From Rebecca billardiae RCC1528 (taxonomy: Eukaryota > Haptophyta), in NCBI GenBank assembly GCA_965240325.2, contig OZ251238.1, forward strand, positions 372,001 through 436,000: a stretch of DNA of 64,000 nucleotides, written 5' to 3'. The notes beneath the pieces are model-generated. The model had not been told where the DNA came from. It was given only the letters and a program-made list of their open reading frames with translations, and did not search any database. The stretch's first letter is position 1, and each line of letters opens with the position of its first letter. Of the stretch, positions 1-9,862 are shown one piece after another. Position numbers and translations under genes: made by a program.

Positions 1-900
1 GTCGGCCTCCTCGTTGCGCGAGCACAGGCACAGCAGCACGCCGCGCGCCTGCAGCGCCGCGCAGTGCGCCTGCACGCCGACGAACGGCGCGCCGAGCGCC
101 ACGCGCGCCGCGCCCAGCTCCGCGACCGCGCCGCCCCAGAGCGTGTTGTCGCAGTCGAGAACGAGCACCTTGCGCGCGGGGCACGCGGCGCGGACGCACG
201 CGCGGAGCGCGAGGCCCGCGAGCGCGGAGAGCGCCGCCGGCGTGTACGGCGCGTGCGCCATCCGCTCGAGGAACGGCGCGTGCCACGGCGCGCTGCGGCC
301 GTCGGCCGCGCGCGCTCCGCACGCGGCCGCGCACGCCTCCTCCGCCTCGCTCGCGGGGATCACGTGCACGCGCTCGCCGAGCAGCGCGTGCGCGGCGAGG
401 CCGTCGAGCAGGGCGTCGTGCGCGGCGCCGAGATCGCCGCTCTCGCGCGCCGCCGCCGTCAGCACCGGCGAGGGCGGCGCGCAGCACACGATGAGCGGCG
501 CGGCGCACGCGGCGCACGAGCGGCGCACGGCCTCGACCAGCCGCGCGGCCGCACCGAGCAGCGGCGCGGCACCCGGCGCGCGGCCCGACGGCCCGTCGAG
601 GATGCGCTCGGGGTGCTCGCCCACCACGTCCTCCAGCCGCGCGAAGAGCACGTTCACGCCGCCGTGCGCGCCGTTCGCGTTGAGCGCGCTCGCCGGGTCG
701 CGAAGCGCATCGAGCTCACCGGCGGAGTAGCCGGCCCATCGGACGTCGAGGCAGACGCCGACGAGCTGCGTCGCCCAGACGCGCAGGGGCTCGGCCAGGC
801 CATCGATGGCGAACGTGGCGGCCACGACCACGCGCAGCGGCGGCCGGCCAGCCGGCGGCTGCGACGGGCACGCGCGCCAGCCGTCGTCGGCCGCCGCCAT
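1..900 (-). CDS. FkbH-like HAD-family protein, 3'-truncated by the window edge
   Basis: Open frame of 300 codons from an ATG at 900 that runs off the left edge, so the C-terminus is missing. The N-terminal part (about residues 18-90) matches the N-terminal domain seen in FkbH-type proteins: a beta-strand, then a LAEPLRVW segment, then DPASALNANGAHGGVNVLF. Around residues 246-255 is the HAD nucleophile motif LDCDNTLWGG, followed near the edge by GVLLCLCSRNEEAD, both typical of the FkbH subfamily. Members of this family load glyceryl or methoxymalonyl-type three-carbon units onto acyl carrier proteins in polyketide synthesis. It may be a free-standing protein or the start of a larger PKS/NRPS polypeptide continuing to the left; only flanking sequence can tell. 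Its start lies 85 bp from the divergent HD-domain gene. Confidence 0.8.
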   Translation of the reverse strand, partial: MAAADDGWRACPSQPPAGRPPLRVVVAATFAIDGLAEPLRVWATQLVGVCLDVRWAGYSAGELDALRDPASALNANGAHGGVNVLFARLEDVVGEHPERILDGPSGRAPGAAPLLGAAARLVEAVRRSCAACAAPLIVCCAPPSPVLTAAARESGDLGAAHDALLDGLAAHALLGERVHVIPASEAEEACAAACGARAADGRSAPWHAPFLERMAHAPYTPAALSALAGLALRACVRAACPARKVLVLDCDNTLWGGAVAELGAARVALGAPFVGVQAHCAALQARGVLLCLCSRNEEAD

Positions 901-985
901 CGTCCACGACGTGCCCCCTTGTTCATGAGCAGGTCCGTGTTTGCGAGCCGCGTGCGCAGCTCGCTCTGGTCACCGTTGGCTCAGC

Positions 986-1633
986 ATGCCGCCCGCGCAA
1001 GTCGCCACCGTGGCGATCGTCGCGACCGTGCTGTGGTATGGGTGGCTCAAGCCGGGCGACGCGTCGAAGGCGGACATCGAGATCATCACCTCGTCCACCA
1101 CCGTCGAGCGCTACCTCGTGCCATTCAAGGAGCAACTCGGCCACGACTACGACGGCTACCGCAACCACGTGTACCGCACGCTCTCGTACGCGCTGCACCA
1201 CCTCGGCGGCACGCACGCCGCGAAGCGCAAGCAGATCGAGGAGGCACTGGTGTACCATGACCTCGGCCTGTGGACCGATGACGACCTGGCCTACCTCGAG
1301 CCGTCGTGGGCGCGCGCCGAGCGCGACCTGCGCAGCAAGCTCTCCGAGGAAGACCTGCAGCTGGTCAGAGACATCATCCGCTACCACCACAAGTTCACGC
1401 CCTTCAGCCGGGGCAAGCACGCGGACGTTGTCGACGCCGTGCGGAAGGCGGACTGGTGCGACTCGACGCATGGCCTCGTGAGCAAGGGCATGTCGAGCGA
1501 CAACATCGCAAAAGCGTTCGCCGAGCTGCCTGAGCGCGGCTTCTACTCGATCCTCGCGCGCTTCGGCCCGCGGCTGCGCGGCTACAACGTCCCGCTCATG
1601 GGCTACGAGATCGCGCAGATTTTCTACGTGTGA
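986..1633 (+). CDS. HD-domain (metal-dependent phosphohydrolase-like) protein
   Basis: 215-residue protein. The ATG at 986 gives an N-terminal hydrophobic segment (VATVAIVATVLWYGW), probably a signal anchor; an upstream in-frame ATG at 941 would add 15 residues. HD-domain landmarks appear in order: NHVYRTLSYALHH, an HD pair in ALVYHDLGLW, YHHKF, and a distal aspartate in RKADWCD. HD proteins usually hydrolyse phosphate esters using a metal ion, but the substrate cannot be read from the sequence. It is divergent from the FkbH-like gene, which hints at shared regulation. No intron is needed. Confidence 0.75.
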   Translation: MPPAQVATVAIVATVLWYGWLKPGDASKADIEIITSSTTVERYLVPFKEQLGHDYDGYRNHVYRTLSYALHHLGGTHAAKRKQIEEALVYHDLGLWTDDDLAYLEPSWARAERDLRSKLSEEDLQLVRDIIRYHHKFTPFSRGKHADVVDAVRKADWCDSTHGLVSKGMSSDNIAKAFAELPERGFYSILARFGPRLRGYNVPLMGYEIAQIFYV

Positions 1634-2141
1634 AGGCCGCTGGGGTCGACGGGCATGCGAGCTCCGCGCGCGTTGAAACCACGGACGCACTTGAGCGTGA
1701 AGTGCCAGTGATGATGAGTGTCAGTGAGTGGCGGCGGCGCGACTCAGGCTGGGCCGCGACACTCACACTTCACTGACTTCACATTCACAAGCCACAGTCG
1801 AGTACCAACGGTTGTCGGCGTCATCATCAATGACATCATCATCTCTCAAAGAGTAATCTGACTCAGAACCGGGCCGCGAACGCCAGGCTTGGCCCGGCCC
1901 CGAATGACAACCCGGGCGAGTCGCCAGGCCCAGGCCGCAGGCGCCCGTGACTGTCATGCCGCGGCGCGATATCCAGCGTATCTTGCTGGCAATTCTTGGA
2001 GGGGCCCTCTTTTTTTCGCATCAGTCCGGTGGCGAATCCGAGCGACCAACCGTGAAACAATTCCGTGCACGCACCCCACGTCAAAAACGCGCGAAAACCG
2101 GAGTCCCGGACCGGGCCACCGGGCCGGCGGGCACGGCAGCC
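1634..2141. other. Intergenic, no gene seen
   Basis: A TGATGATGAGTGTCAGTGAG-type low-complexity stretch lies near 1700. The frame of the next gene stays open upstream from 1947, but the ATG at 2142 starts the recognisable domain. Nothing else supported. Confidence 0.5.
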
Positions 2142-3056
2142 ATGGGGAAGCGGCAAGTGGTCGATGATCCGCGCGCGGAGGCGCTGCAGAAAGAGCTCAT
2201 CAGCCTCAAGGGCAAGTGCACGCACGCCAAGCTGTTCAAGGCGAAGCAAGACACGCCAGGCTACCCGTTCCCGATGACGGCTCATCTCACGCTGCAGGCC
2301 CCGCCATCCGCCGCCGCGTTTGACGTCACGGAGCTGCTTCTCAAGCTCACCATCACCGAGGGCGGCCCGACGGAGGAGCGGGCGAACATCGTGATCGAGC
2401 AGAGCGCCGACGTGCCCGCGCAGGTGGCGAGCGCGGTGAGCAGCAGTGTGCAGGCCACCTGGCGGCAGCAGCTCGCCAAGCGGCGCGAGGCCGAGGGCGA
2501 CGCGCCGACCGGCTGGATGTTGACTGAGCTGCTCGACTTTGTGACCGCCAAGTACGCGGTGCTGCTGCAGCTCGTGCCCGAGTGCGTCGAGACGTACATG
2601 GGTTGCGACGACACGGGCGCGACGCTGCGGCGGTACATGCTCGTCGAGCCGCCGCCGCCGCCCGAGGCGTCGCCGGCCGAGGCGGACGCGTCTGGCAGCA
2701 GCGAGGGCGAGGGCGAGGGCGAGGGCGAGGAGATGGACGAGGAGGCGCGCGCCTTCTGGGAGGAGCAGGAGCGCAGGAAGGCGGAGGCGGCGCGGCAGCA
2801 GGCGATTCGCGACGCGCAGCACGCCGAGGCGCGCAGGCAGGAGGTCGAGCGCATGCGCGAGCGGGGCATCGAGGAGCACGGCCCGCGACAGCTCTCGAAG
2901 AAGGAGCAGGAGGAGTTGAGGGCGCGCAAGCGTGGCCAGGGCAACCGCACCGCCAAGACCGGGCCCAGGGCCTCCAAGTTCGCCGGCGAGGGCAGCGCGC
3001 TGGCCAAGGAGGACGAGACGAAGAAGAAGGGCAAGGGGGGCGGGGCGAAGAAGTGA
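2142..3056 (+). CDS. RWD-like, coiled-coil, lysine-rich-tail protein
   Basis: 304 residues. The start at 2142 is chosen because MGKRQVVDDPRAEALQKEL begins the conserved-looking part; the same frame is open back to an ATG at 1947. Residues about 1-130 resemble an RWD-type fold (YPFPMTAHLTL, then FDVTELLLKLTITEG), a protein-interaction domain found in ubiquitin and translation factors. WMLTELLDFVTAKYAVLLQLV is a probable helix pair. After an acidic EGEGEGEGEEMDEEA stretch comes a charged helical coiled coil (about 205-265) and a basic tail KKKGKGGGAKK. No catalytic motif is visible. The RWD call is inference; the coiled coil and tail are seen directly. Confidence 0.65.
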   Translation: MGKRQVVDDPRAEALQKELISLKGKCTHAKLFKAKQDTPGYPFPMTAHLTLQAPPSAAAFDVTELLLKLTITEGGPTEERANIVIEQSADVPAQVASAVSSSVQATWRQQLAKRREAEGDAPTGWMLTELLDFVTAKYAVLLQLVPECVETYMGCDDTGATLRRYMLVEPPPPPEASPAEADASGSSEGEGEGEGEEMDEEARAFWEEQERRKAEAARQQAIRDAQHAEARRQEVERMRERGIEEHGPRQLSKKEQEELRARKRGQGNRTAKTGPRASKFAGEGSALAKEDETKKKGKGGGAKK

Positions 3057-3695
3057 CCTGCCGCCCACTCGCTGGATCGTCCGTGCGACGCGATCGCTCG
3101 GCGATGGTGGCCGCCCCGGCTGGTTCCCCAAGTCTGCTTACTGGTGAGGCGTCGCGGTCGCCGCATTGCGGAGCCGGAGCGGGGCCCGGCTTGCACCGTG
3201 CGGAGGCCGGCCGAGGCCGTCTGGACATCCGTGTGCGCCCGACCTCGACGTCTGCGCTGGCCGGCCTGGTCTCTCCGGCTGACTGCGCTCCGCGCCGCCG
3301 AGAAGGCAGTGGGCCGCAGCCTAGCTGCTAAACTGAGCCAGTGAGCCGCCGGCGGACGGCCACTCACTCTGTCGGAGCCCGTGCCCTCCGGGAGTGGCGG
3401 TGTGTGTGACTGCTGCTCGATCTGATTGATGCGGTCCGCCGCGGCGCCGCCGCGGCGCGCTCGGGACCGCGCGGCCCCGCGCTCCGGGACTGGCGGTCCG
3501 ACAGCGGCCGCGGCGGCGGCGTCGCGGCCGTGCCGCAGCCAGCTGCCACTTGCCAGGCACTCTGCAGGCAGGACGACGCCAGCCGCGGAGTGCCGCGCCC
3601 TGATGACTGAGCAGTAGCGCGCATAATAATAACACTGTACATCACAGCAGCAGTATACGGATGCTGACGAGCTATCCGATTCGCTGATGTCAGAG
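3057..3695. other. Intergenic, no gene seen
   Basis: GC-rich sequence up to about 3590, then AT-richer. Open frames on both strands here have no recognisable protein character. Confidence 0.4.
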
Positions 3696-4969
3696 GGCTC
3701 CGGATTCGGTTGACCCCTGCCAGTGGCGGGCATTCTGAGAACCGAGTCGAAGTCACTCGAGCGGACCATATAGCCGGGTCCCTCCCGACCCCGGATTGAT
3801 GACTTCAAAGCGACATTGAGCATACACCCACCTCCCAATATGTTTCAGGCTCAATTTTTATAAGTGACACATACAGAAATCTGACCGAAATCCGAAACAT
3901 GGGTAAATGCATATTGACGCGGGTATTTCTGACGGAACTTGTATTCCATTCATGCATCGACGTGATACGCACGCCATGACCATGTCACGCCTCACGGCAG
4001 CTCACCGCCCCGCACTTGCGAGCGCGCTCTGGTTGGTCAGCTGCGCGCGCATAGCATTGTGCCGCGCTCTTCTCTCAGCTGGTACACCGCCAGACGCGGC
4101 CGCTCCGCCGCCGCTGCCGCGTGCCTCCGCCTCGTGCCGCGTGCTGGGGCGCCGCTGAAAGTCAGGCGTGATCGGTTGCACGGGCGTGAGCACGACAACG
4201 CCGCGGACGATCGTGTCGCTCTCGATCTCGCCGGTGCCCAGCTCGCGCGAGCGCCGGTCAAGATCCATGCGCGCGTATCGCTTGAAATCAGACTCGCCCC
4301 CCCATCGTCCACCACTGCCCGTCCGCCTCCTTCTGCCGCTTGCTGCTTGTCTCGGGCTCGTGAGTCGCCCTCGTCGCGACTTGCAGTGTCGAGCGCGTAA
4401 GGATCACAAAGTACTCGTCCAGACAGAGAGGCCTGAGCATATCGACGACGAGATGGAAAAGCATCCGCTCCATCGTGTTGTGCGTCCTCGACATGTTCAC
4501 CTTGATCTGATTGCAGAGGTCCGGAGACGGCGCAACGTGCAGAGAGGCTTGCACCGACCGTGGTGCACTGACGAGGTCGTGTCAGACACCGTGTGCACGA
4601 TCTCCAGGTCACGCGCGACCGCAAAGAGGTGCTCGGCATCGCGGTCGCCAAGATTACCTCCCAGCTGTTCGTCCGAGACGTCGGTGTCGAACACGATGGG
4701 CACGTCCAACGCGACCCGCGCCCGCACCACCATAGTGGGCAAAAGGCCAATAAAAGTACCCGGACTCCCAGTAGAAATGGTGAAAATCGGGCTCTGGCGC
4801 CGTGTAAAAACAAGCGATCGCGGCAAACGGTGCGGATTCGCGCTCAGCTCGCCAACCCGAGTCCAGCAAGCCTTCGACCGCCTCCGTGCGACCTCGCGAA
4901 GGTCGTTTTCATTTTCGGTACGCCCGGTTTCTATGACCGGACTGGCAGGGGTCAACCGAAGCCGGAGCC
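3696..4969. mobile_element. Inverted-repeat-bounded segment, probable mobile-element relic
   Basis: The segment is bounded by a 29-bp inverted repeat, 3696-3724 against 4941-4969, with one mismatch; its core reads GGTTGACCCCTGCCAGT. A direct repeat with core CGAAGTCACTCG lies inside the left end (about 3752) and just outside the right end (about 5001). A variant of the right end recurs at about 10941-10973. No clean target-site duplication is visible. The interior holds broken minus-strand coding-like segments. Confidence 0.5.
4002..4955 (-). pseudogene. Possible broken or unresolved minus-strand gene, unrecognised
   Basis: Three overlapping minus-strand frames have protein-like composition in collinear order. 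They are 4955-4497 (includes VPIVFDTDVSDEQLGGNLGD and HLFAVARDLEIVHTVSD), 4554-4288 (includes MSRTHNTMERMLFHLVVDM and LRPLCLDEYFVILTRS) and 4268-4002 (includes GEIESDTIVRGVVVLTPVQP). The first two could be joined by a roughly 65-bp intron (donor GTGCAC, acceptor CAATCAG). The step to the third coincides with a run of seven G/C bases near 4298, a likely slip site. The family is not recognised. The whole lies between the inverted repeats at 3696 and 4969, so it may be element cargo. Confidence 0.3.
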
Positions 4970-5115
4970 AGAGGGCGCAAGCTTGACTACCCCGGCGCCG
5001 AAGTCACTCGCGGATCATCACCGGCCACGGACTGCCGTCTGCAGAGCCGAGCAATGAATGAGCGCTCGCAGCCCACCGAGGTCGGCGCGGCGCGAGCGCG
5101 CTCGGTCGGATCGCC

Positions 5116-6335
5116 TCACGCGCCGCCGCGCGCGTCGGAGCGCAGCGTGTCCTCGCCGAGCAGCGAGGCGCCCATCTGCTGCTTGCTCGGCTGCTCGCTC
5201 GCCGACGACTCGCCGTGCGTCGACTCGACGTCCTTCTTGACGCCGTCGTCGCCGTCCAGGTCGTCCCCGTCCGAGGGGCTCAGCTTGCCGCCGCGCAGCT
5301 TCTCGAAGATCATCTTCTGCGCCGAGACCAGCACCGCGCACGCGACGATGATCGTCACGCCCAGCACCGAGGTGAGGTGCGACTTGGTGCCGAGGAGCGT
5401 CACCTGCCACGTGAAGCTGAACACAATCTCGAGCGTGGCGAGCACGTTCACCGGGCCCGCCTCGAGCCGCTGCAGCGACATGATGACGAGCGTCTGCGCG
5501 AAGAAGCTGACCGCCGCGCCGGAGAACATGAGCACCCACGACTTGTCCGCCACGCCCGCGGGCGCGACGTCCGCCCCCACCACCGCCATCATCGGCAGCG
5601 AGAGGAGGATGAGCGACAGGCCGTACCAGCCGGACGAGACGACCGCCGGCTGCCGGTTGCCGATCGCGCGCGTGGTCACCATCATGCCGGCGAGCAGCAC
5701 GGAGCCCGTGAGCGCGAAGACCGTGCCCACCGCGCGCCTGCCCCCCTCGCCCGCCTCGTGCGTCTCCTCCGCCTCGGGCGTGTCGGAGAAGGCGATGAGC
5801 GCGACGCCGAGGCACGCGCAGATGGCAGCAGACATGTTGACGCGCGTGAGCGGCTCGTGCAAAAAGATGAAGGCGAGGATCGTGGTCTGCGGCGGCAGAG
5901 GGCGGCAGTCGCACGCCGGCGAGCGTGAGGCGGCGCGCGCGCGAGCGCGGCGCGCGGCGCAGTCGGCGCAGGGGCGCGGCGCGTGCGCCGCACCCAGATG
6001 GGCGCCGTGAAGACCATCGCCGTCGCCTCGCCGAGCGGCATCATCGAGTACGAGGCGTACATGCACGCCAGCGCCATCACGCCCACTATTTGTCGCAGGA
6101 CGACGAGGCCCACGAAGCTGTACCCGTAGCCCGTGCAGAACAGGTTATTGCGCCATTCCTTCTTGAACGGGACCATGAACGTGGCGATGATTAGACGCGT
6201 GACGCCGACCCACAGCGTGACCGCGGTCGTCGAGAAGCCATCGTCCGAGACGATGCGGACGACGCACGAGTGGCAGGAGAAGAAGAGCGCGGAGCCGACC
6301 ACGAACAGCACGCCCAGCAGGCGGGAGCGATCCAT
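5116..6335 (-). CDS. EamA/DMT-superfamily membrane transporter (two exons)
   Basis: 370 residues from exons 6335-5994 and 5886-5116. The intron at 5887-5993 (107 bp, GTGCGG to CCGCAG, phase 0) is placed so that TAPIW joins TTILAFIFLHEPLTRVN, the normal continuity of an EamA repeat. About ten hydrophobic helices are visible, including LLGVLFVVGSALFF, GVMALACMYASYSMMPLG, MSAAICACLGVALIAFSD and LTSVLGVTIIVACAVLV. The MPLGEATAMVFTAPIW and RLEAGPVNVLATLEIVFSF segments are characteristic of the drug/metabolite transporter superfamily. The C-terminal tail is acidic and hydrophilic. Substrate unknown. An alternative upstream in-frame ATG exists at 6461. Divergent from the opine dehydrogenase gene. 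Confidence 0.85.
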
Positions 6336-6893
6336 TGGGGGAGCGCGGCCTGTTGTGGGCGTTGAAGCACGGGGGCGTCGAGGCCGGACCCCAAGCTCAA
6401 AGCTGACTAACGCCACGCGCTTACCTGCGACGGGTATGAGAAAGGAGCGGAACATGAACAATGGCGCAAAATGAAACGCTGCTCGCTTTCTACAAGTATT
6501 GTGGCGGGTTCTTTAATAACGCTTCCTACCCACGAAGCGAAAGGCGAACACGCCACAAAAGACGCTCATTGGCCGAAAGCCCTGAATAAGGTTGGGTGAG
6601 GGGACTTTCTCAGTCTTATCCGTTCACGTATCTGACGAATCAGCGCGTGGAAACCACGCGGCTTCACTCGCGTCCAAGCGAATAGGACCGCGATTTACTC
6701 ACCCGATCGACGCCGTCTGTGCGCGCGTCGCGCGGCGTGCACCGTCGAGCGGTGGCGCGAGAACGGGCGGAGGATGGACGGCGAGCCAGCCACGAGCAGC
6801 GTTGGCAGGGCAGGGGCGCACGCGTGAGCCACCTACCTCTCATCCGTGCCCGCTCGCGCCGCACCGCGCCGCAGGCTGTAATCACCTGACACC
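6336..6893. other. Divergent intergenic region between the EamA and opine dehydrogenase genes
   Basis: 558 bp between two start codons facing away from each other. No repeat or RNA gene recognised; presumably holds promoters for both. Confidence 0.45.
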
Positions 6894-8153
6894 ATGGTGC
6901 GTGGCCCTAACCCGCTCGGCGCCGATAAGGAGTTGACCATCGTGATCGCCGGTGGCGGCAACGCGACGCACGTGCTGCTTGGCCTGCTTGGCTCCAATCC
7001 CAAGTACACCGTCCGCCTGTGGGACGTCGTGGCCAAGGAGGTCGAGACGTTCAAGACGCAGCTCGCGGCCAACGACAACATGATGACGCTCAACAACACC
7101 GGCGGCGCGACGCCCGAGGTGACGCAGGGCAAGGTGGACAAGGTGTCCACCGACCCGGCTGACGTGCTCCCGGGCGCCGACCTCCTCCTCATCGCCGTGC
7201 CCGCCTTCGCCCACGAGGTGTACCTCAAGGGCTCGGTGCCGTTCGCGTCGCCCAAGATGGCGGTCGGCTGCATGGTCGCCGAGGGCGGCTTCGACTGGCA
7301 GCTGCGCGACATGTACAAGGACCTGTTCCACTCGATGGTGACGTTCGCGATGGAGACACTCCCGTGGGCCTGCCGCCTGCAGGAGTACGGCAAGTCCGCC
7401 GAGATCAAGGGCACGAAGGACAAGGTGTCTGTCGCGATCACGCCCGACCACGCGGTCGAGGGCGTGCTCGGCTTCCTCAACGCGGCGATCAGCGTGCACA
7501 GCCGGCCGCAGTTCCTGTCGTCGGGCAACTACATGGCGCCGACGCTGATGAACATCAACGGCTACTTCCACCCGTGCATCGTGTACGGCGAGTTCCTCAA
7601 CTGGGACGGCAAGACGGCGTACGCGGAGAAGCCGCCCTTCTACGAGGGCGTCAAGCAGGAGGCGGCGGGCGACCTCATCCTGCAGATGTCCGACGAGTAC
7701 ATGGCTATCAAGGCGGCGGTGAACAAGGCGCACCCGGAGGTCGACCTGCACACCGTCATCCCCATGCGCGACTTCTTCTTCAACGCGTACAAGAACGACA
7801 TCGCCGACGGCTCCACGTTTGCGCGCGCGCTCAACACCAACAAGGGGTACAAGGGCCTCACGCACTCGATGGTGCCCGCGCCCGACGGCAACGGACTCTT
7901 CCCGGACTGGAACTCGCGCTACCTCACCGAGGACATCCCGTTCGGCCTCGTGCCCATCAAGGGCATCGCGCTCACCGTCGGCGTGCCCACGCCCGCCATC
8001 GACCGCACCATCGAGTGGTGCCAGGCCAAGATGGGCAAGGAGTACCTCGTGAACGGCCAGCTGAGCGGCAAGGACATCGGCGAGTCTCGCTGCCCGCAGC
8101 GCTACGGCTTCAACTCGATCAACGAGATGATCACCGTCGAGCCGGGAGAGTAA
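6894..8153 (+). CDS. Octopine/opine dehydrogenase family protein
   Basis: 419 residues, single exon, close to the usual length of the family. The N-terminus is a dinucleotide-binding fold with the glycine-rich loop IVIAGGGNATHVLLGLLG (residues about 15-32), then VRLWDV and LLLIAVPAFAHEVYL. The C-terminal catalytic domain carries MNINGYFHPCIVYGEFLNWDG, containing the N...HP signature of NAD/NADP octopine/nopaline dehydrogenases. Such enzymes reductively condense pyruvate or another 2-oxo acid with an amino acid, regenerating NAD+ under low oxygen, or act on related secondary amino acids. The actual substrate cannot be read. No targeting peptide is apparent, so it is likely cytosolic. Tail sequence NSINEMITVEPGE precedes the stop. 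Confidence 0.88.
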   Translation: MVRGPNPLGADKELTIVIAGGGNATHVLLGLLGSNPKYTVRLWDVVAKEVETFKTQLAANDNMMTLNNTGGATPEVTQGKVDKVSTDPADVLPGADLLLIAVPAFAHEVYLKGSVPFASPKMAVGCMVAEGGFDWQLRDMYKDLFHSMVTFAMETLPWACRLQEYGKSAEIKGTKDKVSVAITPDHAVEGVLGFLNAAISVHSRPQFLSSGNYMAPTLMNINGYFHPCIVYGEFLNWDGKTAYAEKPPFYEGVKQEAAGDLILQMSDEYMAIKAAVNKAHPEVDLHTVIPMRDFFFNAYKNDIADGSTFARALNTNKGYKGLTHSMVPAPDGNGLFPDWNSRYLTEDIPFGLVPIKGIALTVGVPTPAIDRTIEWCQAKMGKEYLVNGQLSGKDIGESRCPQRYGFNSINEMITVEPGE

Positions 8154-8563
8154 GCGGGCGGCGCGTGCCCCGCTGACGCCAGGGGCGTGCTGACCATCGA
8201 GCAGGCGGCATGTGCACCGCAATCGGGCATCGCGCGGCCCGAAGGCTCCGGCGCGAGTCTCGCAGCCGGTGTGCCGATTTACTCGCCGTCCGCGAGTCCG
8301 AACCAATTACGATTTACGGGCGGCCCGCGGCAGTCGCACGTCGCAGCCGCGGGCCGCAAGGCGCGTCGCGCCTGCGTGAGCACTGAGTTCTGACGAGTTC
8401 TGACGAGCAGCAGTCTTAGAAGTTGTGATGACTCGTCGCCTGCTCAGTCCCCTTACCGTCTACCGATCAGCTACGGGCGCCAGCCCAAGCCGTGCAGTCG
8501 GCGTGCCAGTTTGAGTTGTGACTCGTCTGTGAGTTGTGAGTCCGTGGCGGGCCCGGGCGCTTT
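8154..8563. other. Intergenic, no gene seen
   Basis: 3' flank of the opine dehydrogenase gene; short direct repeats GAGTTCTGACGAGTTCTGACGA near 8387. Nothing else supported. Confidence 0.4.
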
Positions 8564-8570
8564 GCTCAGG

Positions 8571-9698
8571 CAAGGGCGGTAAGGGCTGTCAACTCCCAGT
8601 GGCGGCAGCGCCAGAGGTTGGCTCCCGCTTCGCTGCTGCGCGGCCTCGCTCCAGCGACTAACTCTCGTGGGCGCCCGCCCCGGGGGGCGAGTGGGGCGCG
8701 CACGGCGCGAGCTCCTGCGGCCGTGTACGCGCGCGCGGAGGCGGCGCGCGCGGCTGGGCAGGTGCTAGGGAGTGCATGTCGCCCTCCCACGCCGCGCGCC
8801 TTGCTCGCCGCCGCTTTCGCCGCGCCTCAGGCCAGCGCGCACGCGTGCGCCGCCTCCAGAGCCAGCCTCGGGCCCGCGGCAGCTGGCCGCGCGCGTGTGG
8901 TGCGCGGTCTGGTCGGCGCGAGTCGGTCGGGGCCATCGGGCGAGGTTCGCATACTTTAGACGCGCGCTCTGCCGCCGCGCGCCGCCGCGCATGGGCCCGG
9001 TACCATCCCGTGAAGCTGTTGAAGGAAGCTGATCGATGAATGCACGACAAGCAGAAATGAGCTCGAACACGCGACAGTGAGCGCCCATGCGCGTGATAGG
9101 CGGCCGCATTGGGTGCGTGTACGGCGTCCAATGGGTGCATTGCCCCGCTCTCCATCGCCTGCGCTCGTCTGTTGTGCTCTTCAGCGTCTCCATGAGCGTC
9201 CAAACATGAGCATTTTCGCATTCGTGCTGCAGTTCGTGTCAGACCTAAGATGCTTGCGTGTCGACCCATGACAACCGTGCGCGGCGGCGCGCGGCGGCAG
9301 AGCGCGCGTCTAAAGTATGCGAACCTCGCCCGATGGCCCCGACCGACTCGCGCCGACCAGACCGCGCACCACACGCGCGCGGCCAGCTGCCGCGGGCCCG
9401 AGGCTGGCTCTGGAGGCGGCGCACGCGTGCGCGCTGGCCTGAGGCGCGGCGAAAGCGGCGGCGAGCAAGGCGCGCGGCGTGGGAGGGCGACATGCACTCC
9501 CTAGCACCTGCCCAGCCGCGCGCGCCGCCTCCGCGCGCGCGTACACGGCCGCAGGAGCTCGCGCCGTGCGCGCCCCACTCGCCCCCCGGGGCGGGCGCCC
9601 ACGAGAGTTAGTCGCTGGAGCGAGGCCGCGCAGCAGCGAAGCGGGAGCCAACCTCTGGCGCTGCCGCCACTGGGAGTTGACAGCCCTTACCGCCCTTG
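8571..9698. mobile_element. Foldback (long inverted repeat) element, copy 1, with 7-bp target-site duplication
   Basis: 1128 bp. Arms of about 420 bp (roughly 8571-8990 and 9283-9698) are near-perfect reverse complements around a spacer of about 290 bp. The ends read CAAGGGCGGTAAG and CTTACCGCCCTTG. The flanks carry an exact 7-bp direct repeat GCTCAGG (8564-8570 and 9699-9705), so this is a genuine insertion. Both arms read open in several frames, but identically in mirror image, so these are not genes. The right end lies 165 bp upstream of the PDZ-ferredoxin start. Confidence 0.85.
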
Positions 9699-9862
9699 GC
9701 TCAGGACTGCTTCAACAACAACCGCGGCAGCGGACGGCCCTTGGCAGCGGGGCGGCACCGCGCTGCTTCGTCATCATCCTTCGAGAACATGAATCGCGCG
9801 GCGGTCCAACCGCGGCCGTGGAAGAGCCCTACACTCACGTCCACCACCTGCGGCACGGCCTC

